Positions 1-5,125 of a stretch of DNA of 9,634 nucleotides are shown one piece after another. The stretch lies in NCBI GenBank assembly GCA_023265355.1, contig JAHFTZ010000055.1:1-9634 (forward strand), given 5' to 3'. Positions within the stretch are counted from its first letter, which is position 1. Every line of letters begins with the position of its first letter. The notes below the pieces were generated by a model. That model made no database searches, was not told the origin of the DNA, and saw only the letters and a program-made list of their open reading frames with translations. The translations under genes and the position numbers were made by a program. This DNA comes from Terriglobus sp. Lineage in GTDB: Bacteria > Acidobacteriota > Terriglobia > Terriglobales > Acidobacteriaceae.

Positions 1-500
1 AGGGAATGTTCGCGGATAAAGTCGCGTGCGAACTCGTAGTCCACGCGATCGCGGAGGACAAACTTTACCTCGTCGCGCTGCGTCAGCGTGTCGAGATTGC
101 TCATGCGGAAGCTTCCGGCGGCAGCACCCGCGCCGGGGCACTTTACATCGACGATCTTGTGCACGGCTGTGGGAACATCCTGCAAGGGGCGCTCGCCGCT
201 GGTCTCCATCATGAGGGTGTAGCCCTTGGGGTCGGCGAGGAGGCGGCGCATGAGAGGCAAAAGCTCCTTTGCGTGGAGCATCGGCTCGCCGCCGGTGAAC
301 TCGATCAGGCGGCAAGGCGCGAGGGCTTCAATCTGTGCGACGATCTCGTCTTCCGTGAACGGAGTACCGCCAGAGAAGGTGTACTCCGAGTCGCACCAGG
401 CGCAGCGGAGATTGCACCCCGCGGAGCGCACAAAGATGCAGGGCATACCGGTGAAGCTGGATTCACCCTGGACGGATTTGTAGAGTTCGATGAGGTGCAT
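1..500 (-). CDS. queE: 7-carboxy-7-deazaguanine synthase QueE (partial, C-terminus beyond window)
   Basis: Radical-SAM enzyme that converts 6-carboxytetrahydropterin to 7-carboxy-7-deazaguanine, the ring contraction in preQ0/queuosine synthesis; cytosolic. Translating the reverse strand from the ATG at 500 gives an open frame to base 1 (166 codons, no stop), so the 3' end is missing. It begins MHLIELYKSVQGES. It carries the 4Fe-4S motif CX3CX2C (C29, C33, C36, in CNLRCAWC), then the TGGEP SAM-binding motif (residues 69-73), TSG (100-102) and DVKCPG (118-123), all hallmarks of QueE. The start lies 2 bases after the queD stop with only a weak ribosome site (GAG), suggesting translational coupling to queD. 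QueD makes its substrate, which confirms the assignment. Identification is firm; only the C-terminus is unseen. Confidence 0.96.
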   Translation of the reverse strand, partial: MHLIELYKSVQGESSFTGMPCIFVRSAGCNLRCAWCDSEYTFSGGTPFTEDEIVAQIEALAPCRLIEFTGGEPMLHAKELLPLMRRLLADPKGYTLMMETSGERPLQDVPTAVHKIVDVKCPGAGAAAGSFRMSNLDTLTQRDEVKFVLRDRVDYEFARDFIREHS

Positions 501-502
501 GA

Positions 503-880
503 CTACTCGTAGTAAGTCGCCATGGAGGTGTCGGTCTCATAGATGGTGGACTGCTTGACGGTCACACGGCCTTCGCTCATCTCGAAGAGCTGCTTGTTGG
601 TCTCGTCGAAGAAGTACTTTGCCAGATTCTCAGCAGAGGGGTTCACGGTGTCGAACGGCTTCAGATCGTTGATCATCTGGTGATCGAGGTAGTCCACGAC
701 GGGTCGCATGACCTGCTTGAGCAACTTGAAGTCGAGCAGCAGTCCGCTGGCATCGAGTTCCTTCCCGACGAGCGTGACAAGGACCTTGTAGTTATGGCCG
801 TGCGGATTCTCGCACTTCCCGCGATAGTTGCGCAGATAATGGCCGGAGGAAAAGGTCGCTTCTACTGTGACTTCAAACAT
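503..880 (-). CDS. queD: 6-carboxy-5,6,7,8-tetrahydropterin synthase QueD
   Basis: Converts 7,8-dihydroneopterin triphosphate to 6-carboxytetrahydropterin, the step before QueE in the preQ0/queuosine pathway; cytosolic zinc enzyme of the PTPS/QueD superfamily. The 125-aa length is normal for bacterial QueD. Visible ligands and catalytic residues: zinc histidines H14, H27 and H29 (in SGHYL and PHGHNY), catalytic C23, the LDHQ motif (D66-H67) and the late substrate-binding glutamate E115 in IYETDTS. The CX3HGH spacing (C23, H27, H29) is typical of QueD rather than of animal PTPS. The ATG at 880 is the natural start because the FEVTVEATFSSGH opening is the family's first strand; the ribosome site is weak (GGTAG-like). 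It is 30 bp downstream of a small membrane-protein gene and 2 bp upstream of queE, so probably co-transcribed with both. Confidence 0.96.
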   Translation of the reverse strand: MFEVTVEATFSSGHYLRNYRGKCENPHGHNYKVLVTLVGKELDASGLLLDFKLLKQVMRPVVDYLDHQMINDLKPFDTVNPSAENLAKYFFDETNKQLFEMSEGRVTVKQSTIYETDTSMATYYE

Positions 881-910
881 GGTTCTACCAGTTTACCTTC
901 CGGGCTGCGC

Positions 911-1168
911 TTAGCGCTTGCGGTTCCGTTCCCGCTGATCCGTCCGGTTTTTCTCGTCGCGGCGCTCTGCCTGTTCAAACATGGTCTGCAGGACACCGAG
1001 CAGGGCGGCGATCAACCCCGCAGCCACGAGAAAGATGCCCATCGTGCGCCAGAGGACGCTGTCCGATGGAGATCCGGGCTCCTGCACGAGGCCGGTGAAG
1101 GCCAGCACGAAGCAGACGGCTCCAAAGAAGCCCAGCGTTGCGGCGAGGATGTAAAGATTGCGTCCCAT
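911..1168 (-). CDS. Small two-helix membrane protein, unknown function
   Basis: An 85-aa protein I do not recognise. Two hydrophobic segments are clear, about residues 5-28 (LYILAATLGFFGAVCFVLAF) and 42-64 (MGIFLVAAGLIAALLGVL), joined by a short polar loop (QEPGSPSDSVLWR). A very basic, charged tail follows (residues 66-85, rich in R, K, E, D), which by the positive-inside rule is probably cytoplasmic, putting both ends inside. The ATG at 1168 begins MGRNLYIL. No good Shine-Dalgarno sequence precedes it, so the start is likely but not proven. It lies in line with, and 30 bp upstream of, queD and 52 bp downstream of another small gene, on the same strand, so it is probably part of the same transcript. 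Nothing ties it to queuosine synthesis except position. Confidence 0.72.
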   Translation of the reverse strand: MGRNLYILAATLGFFGAVCFVLAFTGLVQEPGSPSDSVLWRTMGIFLVAAGLIAALLGVLQTMFEQAERRDEKNRTDQRERNRKR

Positions 1169-1220
1169 CGTGATGTGTCTTCAGTCTATCGAAGCGGGGA
1201 GCAGCGTGCTTTTGGCTGCT

Positions 1221-1463
1221 CTATTCGTCGATGCGAGCCTGCTTCGCCGCGCGCGCCCTGGGGGCGGAGGTTTCGGCGATGCATTTTTCGGAGACACGCT
1301 GGGGATTGCCGCATTTGGCGGCGGCAGTGCGCGTAAAGGCGCGGTAAAGGCGGTTGACGTCGACTTTTCCATTGCGCACCTCGCGCTCCACCGCTGTGTG
1401 CATGGCAGAGAGAAACTCTTCGCGCAGTTCGTGAAAGATTCGGTCAACGTGAATATAGGGCAT
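1221..1463 (-). CDS. Small basic hypothetical protein (80 aa)
   Basis: Not recognised. The reading frame is open further upstream into the VWFA gene, but the ATG at 1463 (protein begins MPYIHVDRIF) is preferred. It has CGGAG seven bases upstream, with AAGGAG a little further off, and it leaves a 55-bp gap after the upstream gene rather than an 89-bp overlap. The product is 80 aa, with an amphipathic, probably helical first half (FHELREEFLSAMHTAVEREV), two cysteines ten residues apart (C51 and C61, in CGNPQRVSEKC), and a basic alanine/arginine-rich tail. There is no signal peptide or membrane segment, so it is probably cytoplasmic. It sits between the VWFA gene and the small membrane-protein gene on the same strand. 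The cysteine pair could bind metal or form a disulfide, but this is speculation. Confidence 0.62.
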   Translation of the reverse strand: MPYIHVDRIFHELREEFLSAMHTAVEREVRNGKVDVNRLYRAFTRTAAAKCGNPQRVSEKCIAETSAPRARAAKQARIDE

Positions 1464-1518
1464 GCAACGGCTCCGCTCCTTGAAGATACAGGGGCAATGG
1501 TCCTCTGTCCCGGACAGG

Positions 1519-2481
1519 TCACTTTTGTGGAGCGTAATAGCCGGTACGTGCCGAGATAGAGACGGGCCGGTAGGGTGTCCGGATCTGGATGGCATGGAAC
1601 TTGCCATCGTTCTTCAGGCCGGCAGGTCGGTAGACGAGCTCATACTCGTTGCGCAGATCGCGCTCGATCAGATGAAGATGGGCGAGATCGCCGGGAGTTA
1701 CAGGGCTGGTTCCCTGCTTTCGCATGGAGAGGTAGTTCTCCTCCTCTTTGCTGTAGAAGATGCGTCCGCCGCTCTGCTCTGCGAGGTCGCGGAGGACGTG
1801 TTGCGCCTGCCCATGGGCTCCGGAGTCTAGGGAAAAGATGTAGACGGCGGTGTGCGTCTGCTGGCAGATGTCGATGACATCGCGCATATAGGCGTGGGAG
1901 GCGTTGTCGGCTCCGTCGGTAAAGAGCAGGATGAAGTTATTTGTGGGCGCGGAGGCTTTCACCTCCTGCGGCGTAAACCGGTCGCGGCAGGCGCGGTAGA
2001 GGGTGTCAAAGAGCGCCGTTCCCGTCATCCTGGAGTAGGCGCGCTCGTCGACGTGGCGGAGGGCCGCTGTCAGCTTGGCGGGATCTGCGGTAAAGGGCTG
2101 CAGAAGGTTCGCCTCGGTGTCGAAGCTCTCCAGGAAGGCTGCATCCGTCGCGGGATTCAGAACCTCCGTGACCAACGCAGCGGCGAGGCGGCGGTTCCTG
2201 TAGAGCGCGTACCCCAGCATGGAGGGTGAGGTGTCGAAGAGGATGCCTGCGCGAATAGGAAGTCCGGTGTGCTTCGCCAATCGCACGATCGCTGCCGGGG
2301 GTTTCTTGTTATCCAGCAGTTGCAGGTCGGGAATCTGGAGGTCCGGAACGAACTGCTCCGAGGCGTCGACCGCGCGGAAGGTCACGTGGACCTCGTTCAC
2401 CGAGACCGGGATGGTGAACGGCTGTGGCTCCTGTGCCGCCACGGTGAGTGAAAGGGCCAGGAAAGCCGTCAGACGGATCAT
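1519..2481 (-). CDS. Exported VWFA-related protein (Acidobacterial VWA-domain family)
   Basis: A 320-aa secreted protein with a von Willebrand factor type A domain, of the family expanded in Acidobacteriota (TIGR03436-like). An N-terminal signal peptide (MIRLTAFLALSLTVAAQ) is followed by a beta-rich segment (VNEVHVTFRAVDASEQFVPDL) that precedes the VWA domain in this family. The metal-ion-dependent adhesion site is complete: DTSPS at residues 83-87, a threonine near 155 (TGTALFD), and the FTDGAD strand with D189. The C-terminus ends in ARTGYYAP, as is usual in the family. Such proteins are thought to mediate metal-dependent protein binding outside the cytoplasm; the partner is unknown. Its ATG overlaps the stop of the DUF5522 gene by four bases (ATGA), so it is probably translationally coupled. 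The VWFA call is solid; the biological role is not known. Confidence 0.9.
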   Translation of the reverse strand: MIRLTAFLALSLTVAAQEPQPFTIPVSVNEVHVTFRAVDASEQFVPDLQIPDLQLLDNKKPPAAIVRLAKHTGLPIRAGILFDTSPSMLGYALYRNRRLAAALVTEVLNPATDAAFLESFDTEANLLQPFTADPAKLTAALRHVDERAYSRMTGTALFDTLYRACRDRFTPQEVKASAPTNNFILLFTDGADNASHAYMRDVIDICQQTHTAVYIFSLDSGAHGQAQHVLRDLAEQSGGRIFYSKEEENYLSMRKQGTSPVTPGDLAHLHLIERDLRNEYELVYRPAGLKNDGKFHAIQIRTPYRPVSISARTGYYAPQK

Positions 2482-2651
2482 TTCGCCAGCGCTGCGCGGT
2501 CTTCGTCACTGTTGCCGTAGGGGCAGTGGCGGCAGTTGTTACCGCAGCAGTATCCCTGCTTCAAGAGGTACTGGGCGGTGAAGACCAGGTAGGGACCATC
2601 CATGTAGGTGTCGCCTGGTTCCAGCGGGATATCGGTGGGGTTCTCTGACAT
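2478..2651 (-). CDS. DUF5522-type cysteine-rich mini-protein (57 aa)
   Basis: A 57-aa protein read from the ATG at 2651: it begins MSENPTDIPLEPGDTYMDG and contains the block GYCCGNNCRHCPYG. The segment YLVFTAQYLLKQGYCCGNNCRHCPYG closely resembles what I recall of DUF5522, a small domain defined by a CCGxxCRHCPY cluster. The four cysteines (C35, C36, C40, C43) and H42 could form a metal site, but no function is known. AAGG lies seven bases before the start. The stop codon overlaps the ATG of the downstream VWFA gene (ATGA), which strongly supports both genes being real and coupled. It is the first gene after the hairpin at 2744-2789, so the operon promoter should lie in 2652-2743. Family recognition is from memory of the motif; a profile search would settle it. 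Confidence 0.85.
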   Translation of the reverse strand: MSENPTDIPLEPGDTYMDGPYLVFTAQYLLKQGYCCGNNCRHCPYGNSDEDRAALAK

Positions 2652-2743
2652 GGCTCAGCCTTAGATTAGAGCAAAGCGCGTTCACGTTTTTGATGCCCCT
2701 GGCGGAACATAGTGGTTCAATGTGAGGCTGAAAGCTGGGAAAG
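2652..2743 (-). promoter_or_regulatory. Presumed promoter region of the DUF5522-VWFA-queDE cluster
   Basis: The 92 bases between the gpx terminator hairpin and the DUF5522 start are the only room for a promoter for the left-hand gene cluster. On the minus strand I see a TTGAAC and, closer to the gene, CTAATCT as a possible -10 element, but no pair with good spacing. No preQ1-type or other riboswitch is evident. This is a positional inference. Confidence 0.3.
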
Positions 2744-2789
2744 CACAAACGCCGCAGCGCTGACCAGATCGATCGCTGCGGCGTTTGTG
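2744..2789 (-). terminator. Strong hairpin downstream of gpx, probable terminator
   Basis: A perfect 16-bp inverted repeat: CACAAACGCCGCAGCG at 2744-2759 and its exact complement at 2774-2789, separated by a 14-base loop that contains the palindrome GATCGATC. On the minus strand it starts 19 bases after the gpx stop codon, and the distal arm is GTTTGTG followed by CTTT, so the U-tract is short. It is best read as a factor-independent or hairpin-assisted terminator for gpx, insulating the downstream cluster. The weak U-tract leaves a 3'-protective hairpin possible. Confidence 0.7.
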
Positions 2790-2808
2790 GCTGAGTTACA
2801 AGATGGAG

Positions 2809-3363
2809 CTAGTTCTTTTTGAGTTCATTCTCAATGGCAGCGATCACCTCAGGAGAGTCGGGCTTCGTGGCTGGTTCGAAGCGACTCACCGGTGTCCCGT
2901 TGCGTGCGATAAGAAACTTGGTGAAGTTCCACTTGATATCGCCGCCTACAGAGGGGTTCGTCGTCTTATCCGTCAGGTAGTGATACAGCGGCGTCTGATC
3001 GGCACCTAAGACCGAGACCTTCGACATCATCGGGAACGTCACATGATACTTGCGGGTGCAGAAGGTCTTGATCTCTGCCTCTGTTCCCGACTCCTGATTG
3101 GCAAAGTTGTTTGCCGGAACGCCAACGATGACGAGTCCCTTGTCCTTGTACTTCTCATACACGGCCTCAAGCGCCGAGTACTGCGGTGTAAATCCACAGG
3201 CGCTTGCCACATTGACGACAAGCAGGACCTTCCCCTTGTAGGTCGCAAGCGAGGTCGGATCGCCATCGATCGTCTTGAGCTTGTAGGTGTAGATCTGCTT
3301 CGCCGTTCCGGCGTGTGCAGCGATTGTGAAGCAAAGTAAAAAGAGTGCAAGTCGTTTCCGCAC
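2809..3363 (-). CDS. gpx: Exported thiol peroxidase of the glutathione peroxidase family
   Basis: Cysteine-type glutathione peroxidase, reducing hydroperoxides, here with a Sec signal peptide (MRKRLALFLLCFTIAAHA), so probably periplasmic. With the GTG start at 3363 (184 aa) the peroxidatic cysteine is C56 in NVASACGFTPQY. The catalytic tetrad is completed by Q90 (ANQESG) and W145-N146 (KWNFTKFLI). C102 in FCTRKYHVTFP matches the resolving cysteine of thioredoxin-dependent Gpx enzymes, so it probably uses thioredoxin-like donors. The usual cysteine of the CNQF segment is alanine (PANNF). The GTG start is chosen because GGAG lies six bases upstream and a TATAAT box at 3405-3410 would give a leader of about 35 bases. 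In-frame ATGs at 3375 and 3381 and a TTG at 3387 lack a well-spaced ribosome site. It is monocistronic, between hairpins and unrelated genes. Confidence 0.92.
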   Translation of the reverse strand: MRKRLALFLLCFTIAAHAGTAKQIYTYKLKTIDGDPTSLATYKGKVLLVVNVASACGFTPQYSALEAVYEKYKDKGLVIVGVPANNFANQESGTEAEIKTFCTRKYHVTFPMMSKVSVLGADQTPLYHYLTDKTTNPSVGGDIKWNFTKFLIARNGTPVSRFEPATKPDSPEVIAAIENELKKN

Positions 3364-3404
3364 GGAGATCTCCATTCCCATCGCCAAGGCTGGCTGGTGC
3401 GGCC

Positions 3405-3410
3405 ATTATA
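3405..3410 (-). promoter_or_regulatory. Consensus -10 element (TATAAT) of the gpx promoter
   Basis: The minus strand reads GACCTATAATGGCC, a perfect housekeeping -10 box. Transcription would start near 3398. No good -35 box lies at 17 bases; GTGACA (3431-3436), one mismatch from TTGACA, lies at 20 bases. The box supports a gpx start at 3363 or 3375 rather than the TTG at 3387, which would leave a leader of only about 11 bases. Confidence 0.55.
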
Positions 3411-3469
3411 GGTCTTGTTTTTCACGGAAATGTCACTTGCCACGGTTCGCATCGGGCTCGCTATGCGGC

Positions 3470-3727
3470 CTAGTAGTTGCCTCGAAAACCCATGGCGCGC
3501 AGTTGCTCGCGGGTGACGGTCGCCTGAATGCCGTCCGGAGGGAAGGAAGACCAGTATCCAATGCCGACGCGCTCCAGGGCCTTCAACGCTTCGTACTCGG
3601 AAGGAAGACGTTGCAACTGCAGGCTGTGCATGACAAAACTTTGCGCACCGGACTTCACGGGATCCGCGTTGAAGTGCAGGGTCGACCCGACCCTGCGCAA
3701 GGTGAAGCTGACGAGATTCGTATCCAT
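3470..3727 (-). CDS. Hypothetical protein (about 85 aa), unrecognised
   Basis: An open frame with no family I can name. From the ATG at 3727 it gives 85 aa, beginning MDTNLVSFTLRRVGSTLHF and ending REQLRAMGFRGNY. There is no signal peptide, membrane helix or obvious motif. An alternative GTG at 3745 adds six residues and has a better-spaced ribosome site (GAGG, eight bases upstream). The frame stays open to a TTG at 3853, but that codon lies inside the hairpin at 3836-3871, so such a start is unlikely. It lies between the YXWGXW gene and gpx on the same strand, about 106 bp from the gpx start. The composition looks coding (mixed charged and hydrophobic residues, no long runs), but evidence for expression is thin. 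Confidence 0.5.
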   Translation of the reverse strand: MDTNLVSFTLRRVGSTLHFNADPVKSGAQSFVMHSLQLQRLPSEYEALKALERVGIGYWSSFPPDGIQATVTREQLRAMGFRGNY

Positions 3728-3835
3728 CGTTGTCGAGCCTAGCACGGTGTCGTCCTCATCCTGCTTCTGCTTCCAGAGACCGAGCACAGCCCTGAGATTA
3801 CGGTGCTGCGAAGCCTGAGAGGCTAAACGGCTAAA

Positions 3836-3871
3836 GTATCCGCAGGAAAGCAAACGCCTTCCTGCGGATAC
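3836..3871 (-). terminator. Hairpin terminator downstream of the YXWGXW gene
   Basis: A perfect 13-bp inverted repeat, GTATCCGCAGGAA (3836-3848) with its complement (3859-3871), and a 10-base loop. It begins 18 bases after the stop codon of the YXWGXW gene on the minus strand and is followed by CTTTAG, a short U-rich tail. Position and stability support a terminator. It also overlaps, and so argues against, the longest reading of the hypothetical gene to its left. Confidence 0.68.
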
Positions 3872-3889
3872 CTTGATATGGAATTAGCT

Positions 3890-4195
3890 CTAGCGCCAAT
3901 ATCCATCACGCCAGTAATATCCCCGGGGTCCGTTGACCCATGCGCCCTGAAAGTACCGTGCATGCGGACGAGGGGGAGCAAGATATTCGCCTGGTACCCA
4001 GACATAGCGACCGCCGTCCCAGCGGTGATATCCACCGCGCCATACATAGCCAGGCCGAGGCGGAGGAGGACGTCGCTCCACGAGGGGGCGCGGCGGCCCG
4101 ATACGCACGTAAACCTGGGCTTCGGCTACAACTGCGGCCATACCGAAACCGAGAATGCCAACTGCCAGAGTCTTCCAGAGGCCTTGAAATTTCAT
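3890..4195 (-). CDS. Exported YXWGXW-type Trp/Tyr/Arg/Pro-rich protein (101 aa)
   Basis: A small secreted protein with an N-terminal signal peptide (MKFQGLWKTLAVGILGFGMA, cleavage probably after AVVAEA, residue 26). The mature part is rich in W, Y, R, P and G and has repeats of the YXWGXW kind: GYVWRGGYHRW, RYVWVPGEY, ARYFQGAWV, YYWRDGYW. Small proteins of this type are common in Proteobacteria and Acidobacteriota and are assigned to the envelope; their function is unknown. The ATG at 4195 is certain in practice, because AAGGAG sits seven bases upstream and the signal peptide starts there; the open frame continuing upstream into the sigma gene is a shadow. It is transcribed divergently from the ECF sigma gene across a shared 276-bp region, which makes it a plausible member of that regulon. 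An 11-bp tandem repeat lies in its leader. Confidence 0.85.
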   Translation of the reverse strand: MKFQGLWKTLAVGILGFGMAAVVAEAQVYVRIGPPRPLVERRPPPPRPGYVWRGGYHRWDGGRYVWVPGEYLAPPRPHARYFQGAWVNGPRGYYWRDGYWR

Positions 4196-4205
4196 CGTTC
4201 TTCTC

Positions 4206-4227
4206 CTTCGTACGTTCTTCGTACGTT
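4206..4227. repeat. 11-bp tandem repeat in the YXWGXW leader
   Basis: Two exact adjacent copies of CTTCGTACGTT (4206-4216, 4217-4227), each containing the palindrome CGTACG, so the palindromes are 11 bases apart, about one helical turn. The left copy abuts the Shine-Dalgarno sequence of the YXWGXW gene. It could be an operator, an mRNA element, or a chance duplication. Confidence 0.8.
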
Positions 4228-4334
4228 TTCTGAAACCCGAGCTCTCACGGCAAGTTTCGCTGTGCGAGAGGTTCTTTTGCCCTGAAAAAGATGCCGATTT
4301 TTGTCCGGATGCTGCATCGGATAGGGAAAGTCTG

Positions 4335-4362
4335 GGAACAATTGGCGATATTTGGTGTCTAT
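4335..4362 (+). promoter_or_regulatory. Putative ECF-sigma promoter (GGAAC-N17-GTCTAT) of the sigma/anti-sigma operon
   Basis: GGAAC at 4335-4339 and GTCTAT at 4357-4362, separated by 17 bases, fit the classic -35/-10 layout of RpoE-like ECF promoters (GGAAC ... GTCTA). Transcription would start near 4369, about 100 bases upstream of the sigma gene, implying autoregulation. No comparably good sigma-70 promoter is seen on this strand in the intergenic region. The match is by eye to the known consensus. Confidence 0.6.
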
Positions 4363-4366
4363 ACAA

Positions 4367-4392
4367 GCAGAGTGAACGCGAGAGCACTCTGC
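4367..4392 (+). other. Hairpin at the predicted 5' end of the sigma-factor transcript
   Basis: An 8-bp perfect inverted repeat, GCAGAGTG (4367-4374) and CACTCTGC (4385-4392), with a 10-base loop, followed directly by a GC-rich run (CGCCGGCGGCG). It lies at or just after the predicted start of transcription, so the mRNA would begin with this stem. It may stabilise the transcript; no known riboswitch fits. Confidence 0.5.
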
Positions 4393-4471
4393 CGCCGGCG
4401 GCGAAATTCTTTCTTCTGTCGATGTTTGCCTCGCGGGTATGCGTGGAAGTAGGCTGAAAGGGTTGCAGTAA

Positions 4472-5125
4472 ATGTGGACGCAAAGGTTGGCGATGAGCGA
4501 GGTTGCAAGCGCGGTAGGGTTGCGGGCGGGAGATGCCGAACTCGTGCGCGAGCTGCAGGCTGGCTCCGAGAGCGCCTTCGACCTTTTGATCGCTCAGTAC
4601 CACGCGCCGCTTTACTCGCTGATCGCGCGCAGTCTGCAAAATCCGAGCGACGCCGCCGATATTACCCAGGAAGTCTTCATTAAGGTGTTTCGGTCGATTG
4701 GAGGGTTCCACGGCGACTCCTCCCTCAAGACATGGATCTATCGCATCGCCCTGCACGAGGCCTCCAACCAGCGCCGTTGGTGGACACGTCATCGAAAGCA
4801 GGAAGTCACCATCGATATCGATCCTTCTTCGCAGGACGAAGATACTGAGACGTTCTCCCTGCGGGATTCACTGGCAGACCAGCGCGATTCTCCCTTTGAG
4901 TGTGCCAGCCAGTCCGAGACGCGGGCGCGTGTGGAAGAAGCCTTGCGTGAGGTGCCAGAGGCCTTTCGTTCCGTGCTGATTCTGCGTGAGATCGAAGGCA
5001 TGCAGTACGACGAGATCGCAGAGATTTTGAACTTGAATATGGGTACGGTAAAGAGCCGTTTACTGCGAGGACGCGCGACACTGAGGCAAGCCCTGTTGCG
5101 CCAGCAAAAGGAGACGACGCGATGA
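4472..5125 (+). CDS. ECF-family RNA polymerase sigma factor (RpoE-like)
   Basis: A 217-aa extracytoplasmic-function sigma factor directing RNA polymerase to its own regulon. Region 2 spans about residues 36-105: DAADITQEVFIKVFRSI (60-76) is region 2.2, and SLKTWIYRIALHEASNQRRW (84-103) is the promoter-melting and -10 recognition part. Region 4 spans about 150-210, with a helix-turn-helix in QYDEIAEILNLNMGTVKSRLLRGR (178-201). An acidic linker (DIDPSSQDEDTETF) joins the two regions. The length is normal for the family. The ATG at 4472 has AAAGGG nine bases upstream; an ATG at 4493 (MSEVAS) also has AAAGG six bases upstream and is a real alternative. The stop overlaps the ATG of the anti-sigma gene (ATGA). 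An ECF-type promoter upstream suggests self-activation. Confidence 0.95.
   Translation: MWTQRLAMSEVASAVGLRAGDAELVRELQAGSESAFDLLIAQYHAPLYSLIARSLQNPSDAADITQEVFIKVFRSIGGFHGDSSLKTWIYRIALHEASNQRRWWTRHRKQEVTIDIDPSSQDEDTETFSLRDSLADQRDSPFECASQSETRARVEEALREVPEAFRSVLILREIEGMQYDEIAEILNLNMGTVKSRLLRGRATLRQALLRQQKETTR

Noticed and set aside
6..512. 168-aa plus-strand open frame at the left edge
   Set aside because: It is antisense to queE, whose radical-SAM motifs are unmistakable on the minus strand.
1199..1221. 7-bp inverted repeat (GAGCAGC/GCTGCTC) next to the stop of the 80-aa gene as a terminator
   Set aside because: It overlaps the stop codon, has no U-tract and lies inside a probable operon; too weak to call.
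2652..2743. A preQ1-type riboswitch controlling the queuosine genes
   Set aside because: No preQ1 aptamer pattern (short pseudoknot with an A-rich tail) is visible before the cluster or in the queD gap.
3890..4792. 300-aa minus-strand open frame covering the YXWGXW gene and running antisense into the sigma gene
   Set aside because: Only the last 101 codons have a ribosome site, signal peptide and plausible composition; the rest lies over a control region and an obvious sigma factor.
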